Below, piece by piece: positions 27,631 through 36,881 of a stretch of DNA of 64,000 bases. The position numbers and the translations under genes were made by a program. Position 1 is the stretch's first letter. Every line of letters starts with the position of its first letter. The DNA is from Oleiagrimonas sp963747595 (GTDB lineage: Bacteria > Pseudomonadota > Gammaproteobacteria > Xanthomonadales > Rhodanobacteraceae), in the NCBI GenBank assembly GCA_963747595.1, contig CAVVFO010000001.1, positions 62,001 through 126,000 on the forward strand. Reading direction: 5' to 3'. Below the pieces are notes generated by a model. It had not been told where the DNA came from. It worked only from the letters and a program-made list of their open reading frames with translations, and made no database searches.

Positions 27631-29862
27631 CTATGGCGTTGAGGCTGGAAGCGCATGGGCCGTGGGCGCGACGTCCAGCACCGTGAACCGGATCGGTGCA
27701 ACGCGGCGCGAATGGTCGTGGTGGTGCAGCCAGACACGTGCGCCCAGGCGATGTGATCCGGGCCGCAGCATCCAGTTCATGGAGCGGCGCGACGTCGTTC
27801 CCAGCGGTTGTCCGTCCAGCGTCCAGGCGACCCGCGTCACCCGGCTGCCTGCCGTGTCCAGGGAAAAACGGTAGCTCTGTGCGCTGCGTGGCACGCGCGG
27901 GTCGATGGCCAGGGTTTCACCCGGCAGGGGGCGGGCGAAGCCGATGCGCCGGGACGCAGTGGTGGGTGCGCGCGCGTCAGGAAGGCGCCAGTCGTCGCGC
28001 TGGACGCATGCGGTGCCGCCGATCCATTCGCAGGCCCGGAACGACTGCAGACGCGGGCTGCGCCACAGGCCGGCGTAGGGTGCATTGGCGCGCAGATGGG
28101 CAAAGACCTGCCGCAGCACCGGGGCGGGACCGGAGGAACCGGTGAGATGGTCGGTGGAGCCGCCGGCCAGGCGCCCCATCCAGATGCCCACGGTGTAGCG
28201 GTTGTCGAAGCCGACCGTCCAGATGTCGCGATAGTCGCTGGATGTGCCGGTCTTGACCGCGGTCGGCCAGGGCAGATCCAGCACGCTGTTGCTGCCGAAT
28301 TCGGCAGCGCGCGCCTCCGGGTCGGCGAGGATGTCGCCCAGCAGCGACGTCACCGTTGGCGACAGCACCTGCCGCGGGGGTGGCTGCGGCGCATGACGCA
28401 GCACCCTGAGCGGCAGGAATGCGCCATGGCGCGCCAGCGTGGCGTAGGCCTGCACCAGGTCGTACAGACGCACGGCGCCATCGCCCAGCACCACCGCGGG
28501 GCCGTAGAACTCGGCGTTCTTGGTGAAGGTGGAAAATCCCAGGCGCTGCAGCAGCGCCATGATGTGCGTCACGCCGACCGCCTGCGCCGTCTTGATGGCC
28601 GGGATGTTGAGCGAATTGGCCAATGCGTAGCGCAGGCTGACCGGGCCGTAGTGGCGGCCGCTGTAATTGCGGTAGCGGTGCACGCCCGCGCCGACGTGTT
28701 CGCTGAGCGGTGCGTCGTCGATCATCGTGTCGGCCTGCCAGCCCAGCCGTTGCATGGCCAGGCCGTAGACGAACGGTTTCAGCGTGGAGCCGGGCTGGCG
28801 CGGCGCCAGGACCGGGTCGATGGCGTAGGCGTTCTCCATGGGTGCCACCGCCCAGGCGCGCACGGCGCCCGTCGCGTTGTCGATGACCATGGCGGCTGCG
28901 TTGCGCACGCCCCGGGTGGACAGGTCGTGCACGCGAGTGCGCAGGGCACGCTGCACGAAGCGTTCCAGCTCGGGGTCCAGTGTGGTCGTGATGGTGGGCC
29001 CCGCCAGATGCAGTGTCCTTGCGCGCTGCATGGCGTACACCACGAAGGGGCCGGCTTCGACGGCCAACGGCCGGGTATGGGGCGTCAGTGGGGCATTGCG
29101 GATCGCTGCCAGATCGGCGGAGCCGATGTCGCCGCGCTGCTGCATGCGCGCGGCCAGCTGGTCCACTGCATGGCGCAGCGCGTGCGGATGACGGCGGGGA
29201 TCGTATTCCTGCGGCGAGCGCACCAGCACCGCCAGCGCCAGCTGTTCGGCCGGATTGAGCGAGCTCAGCGACTGGCCGAAATAGTAATTGCCAGCCTGCA
29301 CCACGCCGCGTCGCCGGCCGCCGTAGGGCACCTGGTTCAAATAGAACGCGAGCACCTGCGCGTGGCCGAAGCGATGCAACAGCCGGTCGGCATCGCATCC
29401 GGCGATCCAGTGACTCCAGTAGGTGCGCGGCCGCGGCTTGAGGATGCGTGCCACCTGCTCGCCGAGGGTGCTGGCGCCGCGCACCACGTGGCCCGCGCGC
29501 AGGTTGGCCCACAGCGCGGCGAAGCGCGCTGGCCAGTCGACGCCGCCGTGGTGCCAGTAGCGCTTGTCCTCCGAGGCGATGAAGGCGGCCCGCAGCAGGT
29601 GCGGAATCTGCCAGGCGCGGCGTTGTTGCAGACGGTTGAAGCGTCCCTTCACGGTACGGTTCAGCGGCATACCGTCGCGCGCCAGCGCCTGCAGGACGGA
29701 TGCATGTGCCGCAGGTGGCAGTGTGCGCGGCAGCGGCATCAGCGCATGCCGGGTGGCAAGCGCGAGAACCGTGGCGGCGATCAGCCCGGTTGCTGCAAGT
29801 ACTGCTGTAAATCTTATTCGCCGCCTTTGCACTTGAGCTTCCTGTAAAAAGTCAATTCGCAT
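27631..29862 (-). CDS. pbpC: Penicillin-binding protein 1C
   Basis: A 743-residue bifunctional peptidoglycan synthase homologue: one N-terminal membrane helix (about 17-36), a GT51 glycosyltransferase domain, a transpeptidase domain and a C-terminal BiPBP_C domain. The GT51 region shows FIASEDKRYWHHGGVDW and GASTLGEQVARIL, but the third motif (normally RKxxExxxAxxLE) is poorly kept (YWSHWIAGCDADRLLHRF). The transpeptidase motifs are intact: QPGSTLKPF (SxxK), ANSLN (SxN) and AVKTGTSSDYRD (KTG). ATG at 29862 or 29865 starts the protein. It is downstream of the alpha-2-macroglobulin gene on the same strand, the same order as yfhM-pbpC in E. coli, with a dispersed repeat between them. Confidence 0.93.
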   Translation of the reverse strand: MRIDFLQEAQVQRRRIRFTAVLAATGLIAATVLALATRHALMPLPRTLPPAAHASVLQALARDGMPLNRTVKGRFNRLQQRRAWQIPHLLRAAFIASEDKRYWHHGGVDWPARFAALWANLRAGHVVRGASTLGEQVARILKPRPRTYWSHWIAGCDADRLLHRFGHAQVLAFYLNQVPYGGRRRGVVQAGNYYFGQSLSSLNPAEQLALAVLVRSPQEYDPRRHPHALRHAVDQLAARMQQRGDIGSADLAAIRNAPLTPHTRPLAVEAGPFVVYAMQRARTLHLAGPTITTTLDPELERFVQRALRTRVHDLSTRGVRNAAAMVIDNATGAVRAWAVAPMENAYAIDPVLAPRQPGSTLKPFVYGLAMQRLGWQADTMIDDAPLSEHVGAGVHRYRNYSGRHYGPVSLRYALANSLNIPAIKTAQAVGVTHIMALLQRLGFSTFTKNAEFYGPAVVLGDGAVRLYDLVQAYATLARHGAFLPLRVLRHAPQPPPRQVLSPTVTSLLGDILADPEARAAEFGSNSVLDLPWPTAVKTGTSSDYRDIWTVGFDNRYTVGIWMGRLAGGSTDHLTGSSGPAPVLRQVFAHLRANAPYAGLWRSPRLQSFRACEWIGGTACVQRDDWRLPDARAPTTASRRIGFARPLPGETLAIDPRVPRSAQSYRFSLDTAGSRVTRVAWTLDGQPLGTTSRRSMNWMLRPGSHRLGARVWLHHHDHSRRVAPIRFTVLDVAPTAHALPASTP

Positions 29863-29878
29863 CATCGCGCTCAGGTAT

Positions 29879-29978
29879 AAGGGCGGATCAAGGAGCCTTG
29901 GCGACGGATCCGCCTTCTTGCGTGAAGCGTTCCCGCAAGCAGGCGGATCCGTCATTGGCGTTCCTTGATCCGCCCTAC
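29879..29978. repeat. Dispersed imperfect palindrome, compact copy
   Basis: A 100-base near-palindrome: AAGGGCGGATCAAGGAGCC, then GCGACGGATCCGCC, a short loop, GCAAGCAGGCGGATCCGTC and CTTGATCCGCCCTAC. This copy has the shortest loop and the best overall symmetry. It separates the alpha-2-macroglobulin stop (30007) from the pbpC start (29862), so it sits inside the presumed operon and could tune pbpC expression through RNA structure. Confidence 0.88.
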
Positions 29979-30006
29979 GCGCCCGACGCGGCGTATGTGT
30001 GGCATG

Positions 30007-33000
30007 TCATTGGTCCGGTAGTGCCACTTTGATGTGCTGCACCTTGCCGCGGCCGAAGATGTCCGGCTGATAGATCGCCTTGATGTGCGGCGCGGGGGCG
30101 ATGAACTGCCCGGGGCTGATCACCTGCGCGGCGTAAATCAGCGTGTAGTGCCCGGCAGGCAGGTCCTCGGCGTAGAAGCGCACCGCGTCCAGCGCGGTTT
30201 CGCGATGGTAGAAGCCGCCCACCGTGACCGACATGTTGGGCCACGGGCCGGCATCGAACATCAGCACCGCGCGGCCGTCCTGCTTGTGCGGTGTGGTGGT
30301 CATGGCCGTGGCCAGTTGCCGGTTGACGGCCTCGAAGGTGCCGGGCAGCGGATCGCTCAGCACCACGTGATGGCGCTCGGTGGGCGTGTCCACGCCCAGA
30401 GTGACGCGTACCACGTCGCCACGCCCGAGTTGCGTGTCCCCAGTCACTGGCAGCCACGCTTTGCCGCGCTGCACGGCGTAGTGGCGCGTGATGGTCATGC
30501 CGGCACCGGCGGCGGCCACCGAATCGGGCGGCAAGGCGTAATCCAGGCGCACGTTGTAGTACAGCCGGCCACTGCCAGCGTGTGCCAGTTCCACATCGAA
30601 TGGCTGTTTGCGCCGGGCAACGGCCAGCGTGCTGGCGACCGATTGCGCCGGCGTGCGGAGCGTGGCGAAGTCCAACTGTTTGTCGTGCACTTGCGGGGTG
30701 CTTACATGCGCCGACAGATGACGGATGGACGGCTCATAGACCTCTGCGTAATGCGTGATGGCGGTGGTGCAGAACACGTTCTCCTGGCTATTGGGCCAGC
30801 CACCGGCATTGCGTCTCTGGCCGATCACCCAGCGCATCAGCTTCTGCGCGGTGCCATCCAGATGTGCGGCCGTGTCGCCCTGGCGTTTGGCTTCCACCAG
30901 CGCATCGAGAACCTCGCAGTTGGCGCGCAGCGGCGTGGCCAGAATATCCAGATACGTGCCGGTCTGGCGCTCGTTGAGCGACAGCGATCCCGCCGAGCTC
31001 TCGCCGTGGGCGAGGATGGCCTGCACGATGGCCGTGCTGCTGGCCCGGTCGTGCGTGTCCAGCGCCGCCTGCAGCAGCAGCCCCTGGCCGAACAGGCGCA
31101 GCTGATGCAGCTCGGGCAGCATCGCCGCCACCGCCCCCTTGTCCAGCGTGCCGGTGGGCGCCAGCGCCGCCAGTGCGCCGGCCCGGAGCACGGGTGCCAC
31201 GGCATCGTCCGTGCCGTTCTTTCCGGCGAGAATCGCGTGGAGCAGGTAGTCCTGCAGCTTGCTGCGTACCGCCGCGGGCACCGGATGACCGGCGGCCGAG
31301 AGCCAGTTGAAGGCCAGCGCCGTGTAGACCGACAGGTATGGACTGACGAAACGCTTGCGCGGAATCCAGAACGTCATGCCGCCGTCGGGCGCCTGGAAGT
31401 CGGCGGCCGAGCGCAGTGATCCGGCGATGACACCCCTGGCGCCCGGCCACTTCGCCGAGTCGCCCAGATACTGGGTCAGATGAAGATAATCCGACGCCAG
31501 CACGCTGCGGCTCAGGCGCGTTTCCCAGGTGCGCAGCGGATCGTCGCGCAGTGTCGTGAACGCGCCAGCCAGGTTCCCCACCAGCGTGGGCGAAAGGGTG
31601 ACCTGCAACTGTGCCGAGTCGGGCAGGGCGTTGCCCGGAAGCCTGATCGGCACCTGCGCCTTGCCGCTGACGAAGCTGCCGTACTGGGCCGCGGTTTCCT
31701 CGGCGCCGGCGCGGCGCACCGGCAGCGTCTTGCGCAATGCGTCGCCCAGGGCGCCGGCCTGTGCGCTGCCGGTGAGGGTCAGCGCGCCGGGGTGCTGCGC
31801 AACCAGATGCGTCCAGGCGATGGCGTGATCGTAGCTGCCCAGATGCAGGGTGCCGTGCTGCGGCGGGTGTGGCGCCACGGCATCGCCCGTGGCGGTGATC
31901 GTGGTGGCGACGGTGCGCGCGGTTTGGGTGCGGTTGGTGATGGCAAAACCCGCGCCGAAGTGGTCGCCCACATGTACCTGGTTGGGCAGCGCGGCCTCGA
32001 CCTGGATGGGCAGATTCACCCGCACGCCGGCATCGCCGAAGCCCATGGCGGCGCCGGGGCGCATGGCGATGACGAAGATGCGCCAGCGGGTGAGGTTGTC
32101 CGGCAGCTGGAAGGCAAAATGCGCCTTGCCCTCGGCATCGGTGGTCAGCGTGGCATTCCAGTAGGCGCTGTAGCGAATATCGCTGCGCACGTGGGGGCCG
32201 CTGCTGGCACTGCCGCCCCCGCCACCGGGATTTTCGCCCTTGCCGGCCTTGGGCTTGAGCAGGCTCAGGAGTTGTTCGGCCAGGCTGAAGTTCTGCATGT
32301 CCGGCCCGCCGGGCGGGGCCTGGAAGACGGGCACCGGGTTGTAGTACCTGGCATGATCCTGCAGCAGGTCGACCACGGCCTGGTCCACGGCAATCGCCAC
32401 CAGTCGCGTCTTGCCCGCGGCACCGCCGTGGCGTTTTTGCACGCTCACCTGCACGCTCACGGTCTGCCGCGGCTTGTGCGTGGCGGCATCGGGTTTCACC
32501 GTCACCTTCAGCGCGCTCCTGCGTGCGGCGATCTTCAGCGGGATGTAGCCCAGGCCCACCTCGGGCTTGCCCAGATCCGGACTGGCCGGTGCGCTGGTAC
32601 GCGGCGAAAACAGCGTGACGGAGAGATAAGCGCCGGGGAAGAACTCCTTGCCGATGGGCACGTCGATGACCGGCGCGCTGCCCTGCAGGGTCAGCACCTT
32701 TTTCCACAGCACGCCATAGCGCTCCACCGTGACCAGCGCCTTCGCGCCGGGGAATGGGTTCTGCACCAGCACGTGGGCGGTGTCGCCGCCGTGATAGACG
32801 CTCTTGTCCGGCACCAGTGTCACGGCCTTGTCCTGTGACCAGAGCACGTCGCCGGCACCGGTCGCCCAGGCCCGCAGCGTCGTGGTCTGCATGTTGCCGT
32901 GGGTGTCGGTGACGGTGCCGAGGATGCGGTAGCTGCCGGGGTGCTGCGGTGTCAGCTCGCAGCTTTGCGGGGCCTTGGTGGATATGCGCTTGCAGGTGTC

Positions 33001-35841
33001 CTCGCTGACCCAGTCGGTATGTTGTTCGGTGTCGAAATCGCCGGCTGCGTTCTTCACGCGCACCTGCTTGATCCGGCGTCGCTGAAGGGCAAGCGTCACC
33101 GCGCCACCCGGCCGTGGCTTGCCACTGCTGTCAACCACCAGGTAGTGCACGCGCGCCTTGTGCCGGGCCTGCAGAATCCAGTCATCGGTGCGCAGGCCGA
33201 TGAAACGGTTGCGTGTGGCGTACCGTGCATGCGTTCGTCCGGCCACCCAGGTGCCGCGCGAGGACTTCACCGCCGCCTCGAATTGCACCTGCCCATACTG
33301 GATGCGGGTCTTTTTCGGCAGCTTGATGACCGTCTGCCCGCGTCCGTCGTGGCCAAGGGTGCCCTTGTCCTGGCTCACCAAAGTGGTTGCCGGCGCATTC
33401 TGTGGGTTGCCGTCAAACCGGAACCCGGAGGCGGGGGCGGTTTGCGGCGCGAACGGCTCGGCCTGGATGTGTGTGCTGAGTCGTGCCTGGGCGTCGCTGT
33501 ACGGGCCACCGGCATGCAGCTGCGCCTGGAACTGTGCCTTGATACGTGCGCCGGCGCCGAAGTGCTTGCCTTCGAGCATGGCGTCCACCTTGAAGCTGGC
33601 CGGCACGAATTCGGTGACCAGGAACCGGCCGGCCTGCCGATCGACCTTGCCCGTGGGGCTTTTCCAGATGAGGTGGATGCCGTACCAGCCGGTGGGGGCG
33701 GTGTTCGCCACGTGCAGCGACCCGGCGAAATCACCGAATGCCGAGAGGTGCACGTCGTTCTTGGTATAGACGATGTTGCCGATCGCGTCGACGATCGTCA
33801 CCGCGTAGGCGAGTTTCGGCGCCGGTTGCAGCGTCTGGTTATCGGGATTGCGGGCGAACACATCGAACTTCACCGTGCCGCCGGGCCGGTAGATGCCCTG
33901 CCCTGTGACCGCCCATGTGCGCATGTGGCCGTATGCCGATGCCGTGTCTGCAAATACCGCATCATCGCTGGCGTCCCACACCGAGCGCGCGAAGCTGCCA
34001 TCGAGCGGCAGCAGCCCCATGCTCTTGCCGTGGGTGACGCCGATGTAGCGGTGGCGCGCATCCGGGGACCAGCGGCGGAACCAGTCGGGCGCGAAGGTGC
34101 TGCTTCCGGGCAGCACGGCCAGTCCATCGGCGTCGGTCACCGCGCTGGCGCGACGCGTGAGCCGGTCCAGTGCGCCGGCGTGGCCGCGATACAGGTGCAC
34201 CGCGGCGCCGGCCACCGGTGCGCCGGTCTTGAAGCTGTCGACCCAGACCAGCGTATTGAAGTGCCCGACTTTGGCGGTGATCTGGTACGGCGTGACTTCG
34301 CCGAAAAACCGGTCCGGTCGCCATGGTCCGTTCGGGCTCCGCTGCAGGGTGCCCCACGCCACTCCGGAACGATTCCCCAGGAGGTGCCGCAGGTCCATGT
34401 CGCTCCTGACGATCCGGTCCTGCCGGTTGTGTGCATGGGGGAGGGCGAGAAGATCCACGCTGTGGCGCCACGCGATACTGCTGCCGGATGCAGTGGGCAA
34501 TGTCTCCGCGTGCAGCGTCTGATAGTCGAAGTCGAGTCTGGACAGATTGGTGAAACGGAGCGGCGCAATGGTCGGTTCGCCGGCCTCCAGCACCACCTGC
34601 CCCGGTGGTCCACTGAAAAACGGGGTGCGGTGGCCGGTACGAAAGTCGAGCGTTTGCGGCGTGGCCAGCGCGCGGCCGAACTGATCCTTCACGCCTGCGG
34701 GAAGGGTGACCCGATACCCGTGCATGGCCTTGAGCGTGAACGGCAGCGGGTAGTCGCTGCCGTTCTGCGACGCCGTGATGTCGCGTGGCGGAGCAAGATA
34801 GAACGCGGCGTAGTTTTTCCACTGCCGGGCCGTGGCGGCCGTTCCCGCCAGCGCCGGTGTCCAGCGGCTGGCGGCGAGCGTGGCCCGGGTGACCGGCGCA
34901 CTGAAGCGCAAGGCCACACTGCCGGGCCGGCAGCGCGCAGCGGATGAAGCGTGTGTCGCGAGCTCGATGGTGGCGCCGTCGGCATCCTTGCAGCGGATCC
35001 CGCGCAAGCGGAAAGCGCCGAACGTGTGCCCTGTTTGCGCGCCGGGAATTGTCTTGCCAGTGCCGGGTAGCGGGCCCAGCGGCGTGGTCAGGCCGCCATG
35101 CGATGCCAGCACGAAATCCGCATCGGCCGGGAGGTCGCGAAGCGGGGTCAGCGTCCACTGGCGGCGGGGTTGGCCGGTCTTCTTGTCCGCGTCCAGCGGC
35201 TTCTTCGGAGAGGGCGTGTCGATGGCCATGATGGCGCCGGGTGCATCCGGTACCGGCACCAGCACCGGGCCAAGGCGCTGCTTGCGGTAGGGGGTGGCGT
35301 GTACGGCCACTGCGCCATGATCGGCGGTCTTGATGTAGATCGACTTTTCGACCGCGGCTGCGGTCACGGGGAGGTTGAAGCGCACCAGGTAGACGGGCTT
35401 CACCGGGGAGCGCCATTTGACGAAATGCGGCCACGTCACCTTGGGCCGCAGCGTGGTGAACTCGCGCATGACGGCATGCGCCAGCGTCGCCCCGTCCAGT
35501 GCCTTGAACCGCGTGCCGATGCGGATGTGGTAGTGCGTGGCCGGCCGGAACGTGCGCTTGCCGCGCAGCCGGCAGGCCAGCTCGCTGACATCCAGCCAGC
35601 GCCATTGGCAACCGGGTGCGGGCGTGATGGTCACCGGGAGATGCCCGGAGGCGCGCGCCATCTTGCCCAGCGGCACCATCTTGCGGTCGAACTGGATCAC
35701 CACTTCCTGCCCCATGGGCACGTCCGTGCCACCCGGCGTCACGCGGCGCACATGCAGCGTAGCCGCCGTCGCCACGGCGGGAACAAGCAGTGCAATCAGC
35801 CAGGTCCACCCGGCTGCCATGGCACGTATGTGCATACCCAT
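30007..35841 (-). CDS. yfhM: Bacterial alpha-2-macroglobulin homologue (YfhM-like), thioester motif absent
   Basis: A 1944-residue periplasmic protein with a signal sequence (GWTWLIALLVPAVATAA). Bacterial alpha-2-macroglobulins are thought to trap foreign proteases that breach the outer membrane. ATG at 35841 follows GAGGAG. Multiple MG domains fill the N-terminal half, with the A2M block SDIRYSAYWNATLTTDAEGKA (in two parts) and LPDNLTRWRIFVIA. Where thioester-containing homologues have CLEQ, this protein reads DDPLRTWETRLSRS (TWET at about residues 1438-1441, bases 31519-31530). So the thioester cannot form, as in the YfaS class, yet the gene sits with pbpC like the thioester-bearing YfhM class. 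No lipobox is seen. Confidence 0.93.
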   Translation of the reverse strand: MGMHIRAMAAGWTWLIALLVPAVATAATLHVRRVTPGGTDVPMGQEVVIQFDRKMVPLGKMARASGHLPVTITPAPGCQWRWLDVSELACRLRGKRTFRPATHYHIRIGTRFKALDGATLAHAVMREFTTLRPKVTWPHFVKWRSPVKPVYLVRFNLPVTAAAVEKSIYIKTADHGAVAVHATPYRKQRLGPVLVPVPDAPGAIMAIDTPSPKKPLDADKKTGQPRRQWTLTPLRDLPADADFVLASHGGLTTPLGPLPGTGKTIPGAQTGHTFGAFRLRGIRCKDADGATIELATHASSAARCRPGSVALRFSAPVTRATLAASRWTPALAGTAATARQWKNYAAFYLAPPRDITASQNGSDYPLPFTLKAMHGYRVTLPAGVKDQFGRALATPQTLDFRTGHRTPFFSGPPGQVVLEAGEPTIAPLRFTNLSRLDFDYQTLHAETLPTASGSSIAWRHSVDLLALPHAHNRQDRIVRSDMDLRHLLGNRSGVAWGTLQRSPNGPWRPDRFFGEVTPYQITAKVGHFNTLVWVDSFKTGAPVAGAAVHLYRGHAGALDRLTRRASAVTDADGLAVLPGSSTFAPDWFRRWSPDARHRYIGVTHGKSMGLLPLDGSFARSVWDASDDAVFADTASAYGHMRTWAVTGQGIYRPGGTVKFDVFARNPDNQTLQPAPKLAYAVTIVDAIGNIVYTKNDVHLSAFGDFAGSLHVANTAPTGWYGIHLIWKSPTGKVDRQAGRFLVTEFVPASFKVDAMLEGKHFGAGARIKAQFQAQLHAGGPYSDAQARLSTHIQAEPFAPQTAPASGFRFDGNPQNAPATTLVSQDKGTLGHDGRGQTVIKLPKKTRIQYGQVQFEAAVKSSRGTWVAGRTHARYATRNRFIGLRTDDWILQARHKARVHYLVVDSSGKPRPGGAVTLALQRRRIKQVRVKNAAGDFDTEQHTDWVSEDTCKRISTKAPQSCELTPQHPGSYRILGTVTDTHGNMQTTTLRAWATGAGDVLWSQDKAVTLVPDKSVYHGGDTAHVLVQNPFPGAKALVTVERYGVLWKKVLTLQGSAPVIDVPIGKEFFPGAYLSVTLFSPRTSAPASPDLGKPEVGLGYIPLKIAARRSALKVTVKPDAATHKPRQTVSVQVSVQKRHGGAAGKTRLVAIAVDQAVVDLLQDHARYYNPVPVFQAPPGGPDMQNFSLAEQLLSLLKPKAGKGENPGGGGGSASSGPHVRSDIRYSAYWNATLTTDAEGKAHFAFQLPDNLTRWRIFVIAMRPGAAMGFGDAGVRVNLPIQVEAALPNQVHVGDHFGAGFAITNRTQTARTVATTITATGDAVAPHPPQHGTLHLGSYDHAIAWTHLVAQHPGALTLTGSAQAGALGDALRKTLPVRRAGAEETAAQYGSFVSGKAQVPIRLPGNALPDSAQLQVTLSPTLVGNLAGAFTTLRDDPLRTWETRLSRSVLASDYLHLTQYLGDSAKWPGARGVIAGSLRSAADFQAPDGGMTFWIPRKRFVSPYLSVYTALAFNWLSAAGHPVPAAVRSKLQDYLLHAILAGKNGTDDAVAPVLRAGALAALAPTGTLDKGAVAAMLPELHQLRLFGQGLLLQAALDTHDRASSTAIVQAILAHGESSAGSLSLNERQTGTYLDILATPLRANCEVLDALVEAKRQGDTAAHLDGTAQKLMRWVIGQRRNAGGWPNSQENVFCTTAITHYAEVYEPSIRHLSAHVSTPQVHDKQLDFATLRTPAQSVASTLAVARRKQPFDVELAHAGSGRLYYNVRLDYALPPDSVAAAGAGMTITRHYAVQRGKAWLPVTGDTQLGRGDVVRVTLGVDTPTERHHVVLSDPLPGTFEAVNRQLATAMTTTPHKQDGRAVLMFDAGPWPNMSVTVGGFYHRETALDAVRFYAEDLPAGHYTLIYAAQVISPGQFIAPAPHIKAIYQPDIFGRGKVQHIKVALPDQ

Positions 35842-35990
35842 GTCTCGAGCTCCTCGCAGGACACCAATCAGTGTAGCCATCCGGGCTGGCTCGGAGGCGT
35901 TGACATGACCGTAGCGTCGTGATGCGGCATGCACATGACCCGTGCGGCCCGTGGCATGGCAAACCTCTGGCACCGCCCGGCGCGTACCGC

Positions 35991-36098
35991 CGGGTGGCTC
36001 AAGGAGCGCCAGCGACGGAGCCGCCTGCCTGCCGGTCGCCCGCCTGATTCTCCCGCAAGCCGGCGGCGCCGTCGCGTTGCTGCTTGTGCCGCCCTGCT
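35991..36098. repeat. Dispersed imperfect palindrome, diverged copy
   Basis: Begins CGGGTGGCTCAAGGAGCGCC, continues AGCGACGGAGCCGCC, and returns through CGCAAGCCGGCGGCGCCGTC to GTGCCGCCCTGC. It has more mismatches than the copies at 1941 and 29879. It lies upstream of the operator pair, in the divergent spacer between the macroglobulin gene and the membrane protein/XRE pair. Confidence 0.75.
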
Positions 36099-36101
36099 TG
36101 T

Positions 36102-36162
36102 GTCAAGTCTGCTTGACTTTTTACCGGCGGGCGGCATAGGCTGCATGTCAAGCTCACTTGAC
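36102..36162 (+). promoter_or_regulatory. Promoter bracketed by two GTCAAG-N4-CTTGAC operators
   Basis: Two 16-bp perfect dyads, GTCAAGTCTGCTTGAC (36102-36117) and GTCAAGCTCACTTGAC (36147-36162), have identical arms, different 4-base centres, and centres 45 bp apart. A sigma-70-like promoter fits between them: TTGACT at 36113-36118 (part of operator 1), an 18-base spacer, and a weak TAGGCT at 36137-36142. The start point would then fall in or beside operator 2. This is the classic layout for repression by two bound dimers. The nearby XRE protein (36882-37079) is the natural candidate regulator, which is inference. Confidence 0.7.
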
Positions 36163-36272
36163 ATGACGAAATCTTCCATGCGCATCCTCCCCTGGGTTGT
36201 TTTCGATGCTTTTTGCCTGACCGCATCGCTGCGAGTGGCATGGTCATGATGGGAGCGTCTGGCGGAAAGCCC

Positions 36273-36854
36273 ATGACCAAAAGTCGCTTTCTGCTGGTGT
36301 ATGGCGGCGGTGCGCTGGCAGTCGGCGTCATCTGTCTGCTCGTGGGGTGGCTGGCTTCCGTGGTCAGCCTGATGGCATTGGGTTGGCTGGCAAGTGGTGT
36401 GGGTATGGCGTGGCTGGTGGGGGCGCGCTTCGCCAGCAAGGAGCCGATGCGCACGTACCAGCAGCGCTACATGCGCGAGTTTTTTCCGGCTATCGCGGCG
36501 TACACATTGATCATGCTTCTGGTGTGGCCGCTGCTCAAACACGTTCACGCTACGCCGGCGCGGCTCGCGATCGCCTTGTTGCCGGTGGTGCCGCTAGCCC
36601 TGGTGGTGCGTGCATTCGTGCGCATGGTGATGCACAGCGATGAGCTGGAACAGCGTCTGCATTTGATTGGCCTGTCCATCTCCAGCGCGCTGGTGGTGCT
36701 GTTGAGCATCACAGGTGGGTTTCTGGCGGCCGCCAAGGTGGTGCCGCTGGACGGCACCGCGCTGTTCTGGGTGTTCCCGGTGATGATGGTCGGGTTTGCC
36801 GCGGCACGCTGGTGGGCGGCACGGCATTACGGCGTAAAGGGGGGGTGTCCGTGA
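36273..36854 (+). CDS. Multi-pass membrane protein of unknown function, partner of XRE regulator
   Basis: A 193-residue protein with about six hydrophobic segments arranged as pairs (near residues 6-26, 28-48, 71-89, 98-116, 133-155, 165-183) and short basic loops. ATG at 36273 is chosen because GCGGAAAG lies just upstream; earlier in-frame ATGs lack one. I do not recognise the family with certainty. Small membrane proteins paired with a 65-70 residue XRE regulator are a common arrangement in bacteria, and this pair follows it: the regulator starts 27 bases downstream. Expression is probably controlled by the twin operators at 36102-36162. Nothing in the sequence shows an enzymatic motif. Confidence 0.75.
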   Translation: MTKSRFLLVYGGGALAVGVICLLVGWLASVVSLMALGWLASGVGMAWLVGARFASKEPMRTYQQRYMREFFPAIAAYTLIMLLVWPLLKHVHATPARLAIALLPVVPLALVVRAFVRMVMHSDELEQRLHLIGLSISSALVVLLSITGGFLAAAKVVPLDGTALFWVFPVMMVGFAAARWWAARHYGVKGGCP

Positions 36855-36881
36855 TGGTGCGGCGTCGGCAGCGATAACGCC

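Larger units (their letters stand above)
35842..36272. other. Gene-free 431-base spacer
   Basis: Contains, left to right: the ribosome site and presumed promoter of the minus-strand macroglobulin gene, a dispersed palindrome (35991-36098), a bracketed promoter with two identical-format operators (36102-36162), and a leader of about 110 bases before the membrane protein gene at 36273. A 28-codon frame at 36163-36249 (begins MTKSSMRILPW) has no ribosome site and is not called. The region is less GC-rich than its surroundings near the operators. Confidence 0.7.

Noticed and set aside
36163..36249. A 28-codon frame starting one base after the second operator (MTKSSMRILPW...)
   Set aside because: No ribosome site, and its ATG would lie at or near the transcription start. 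Kept only as a note in case of a leaderless leader peptide.
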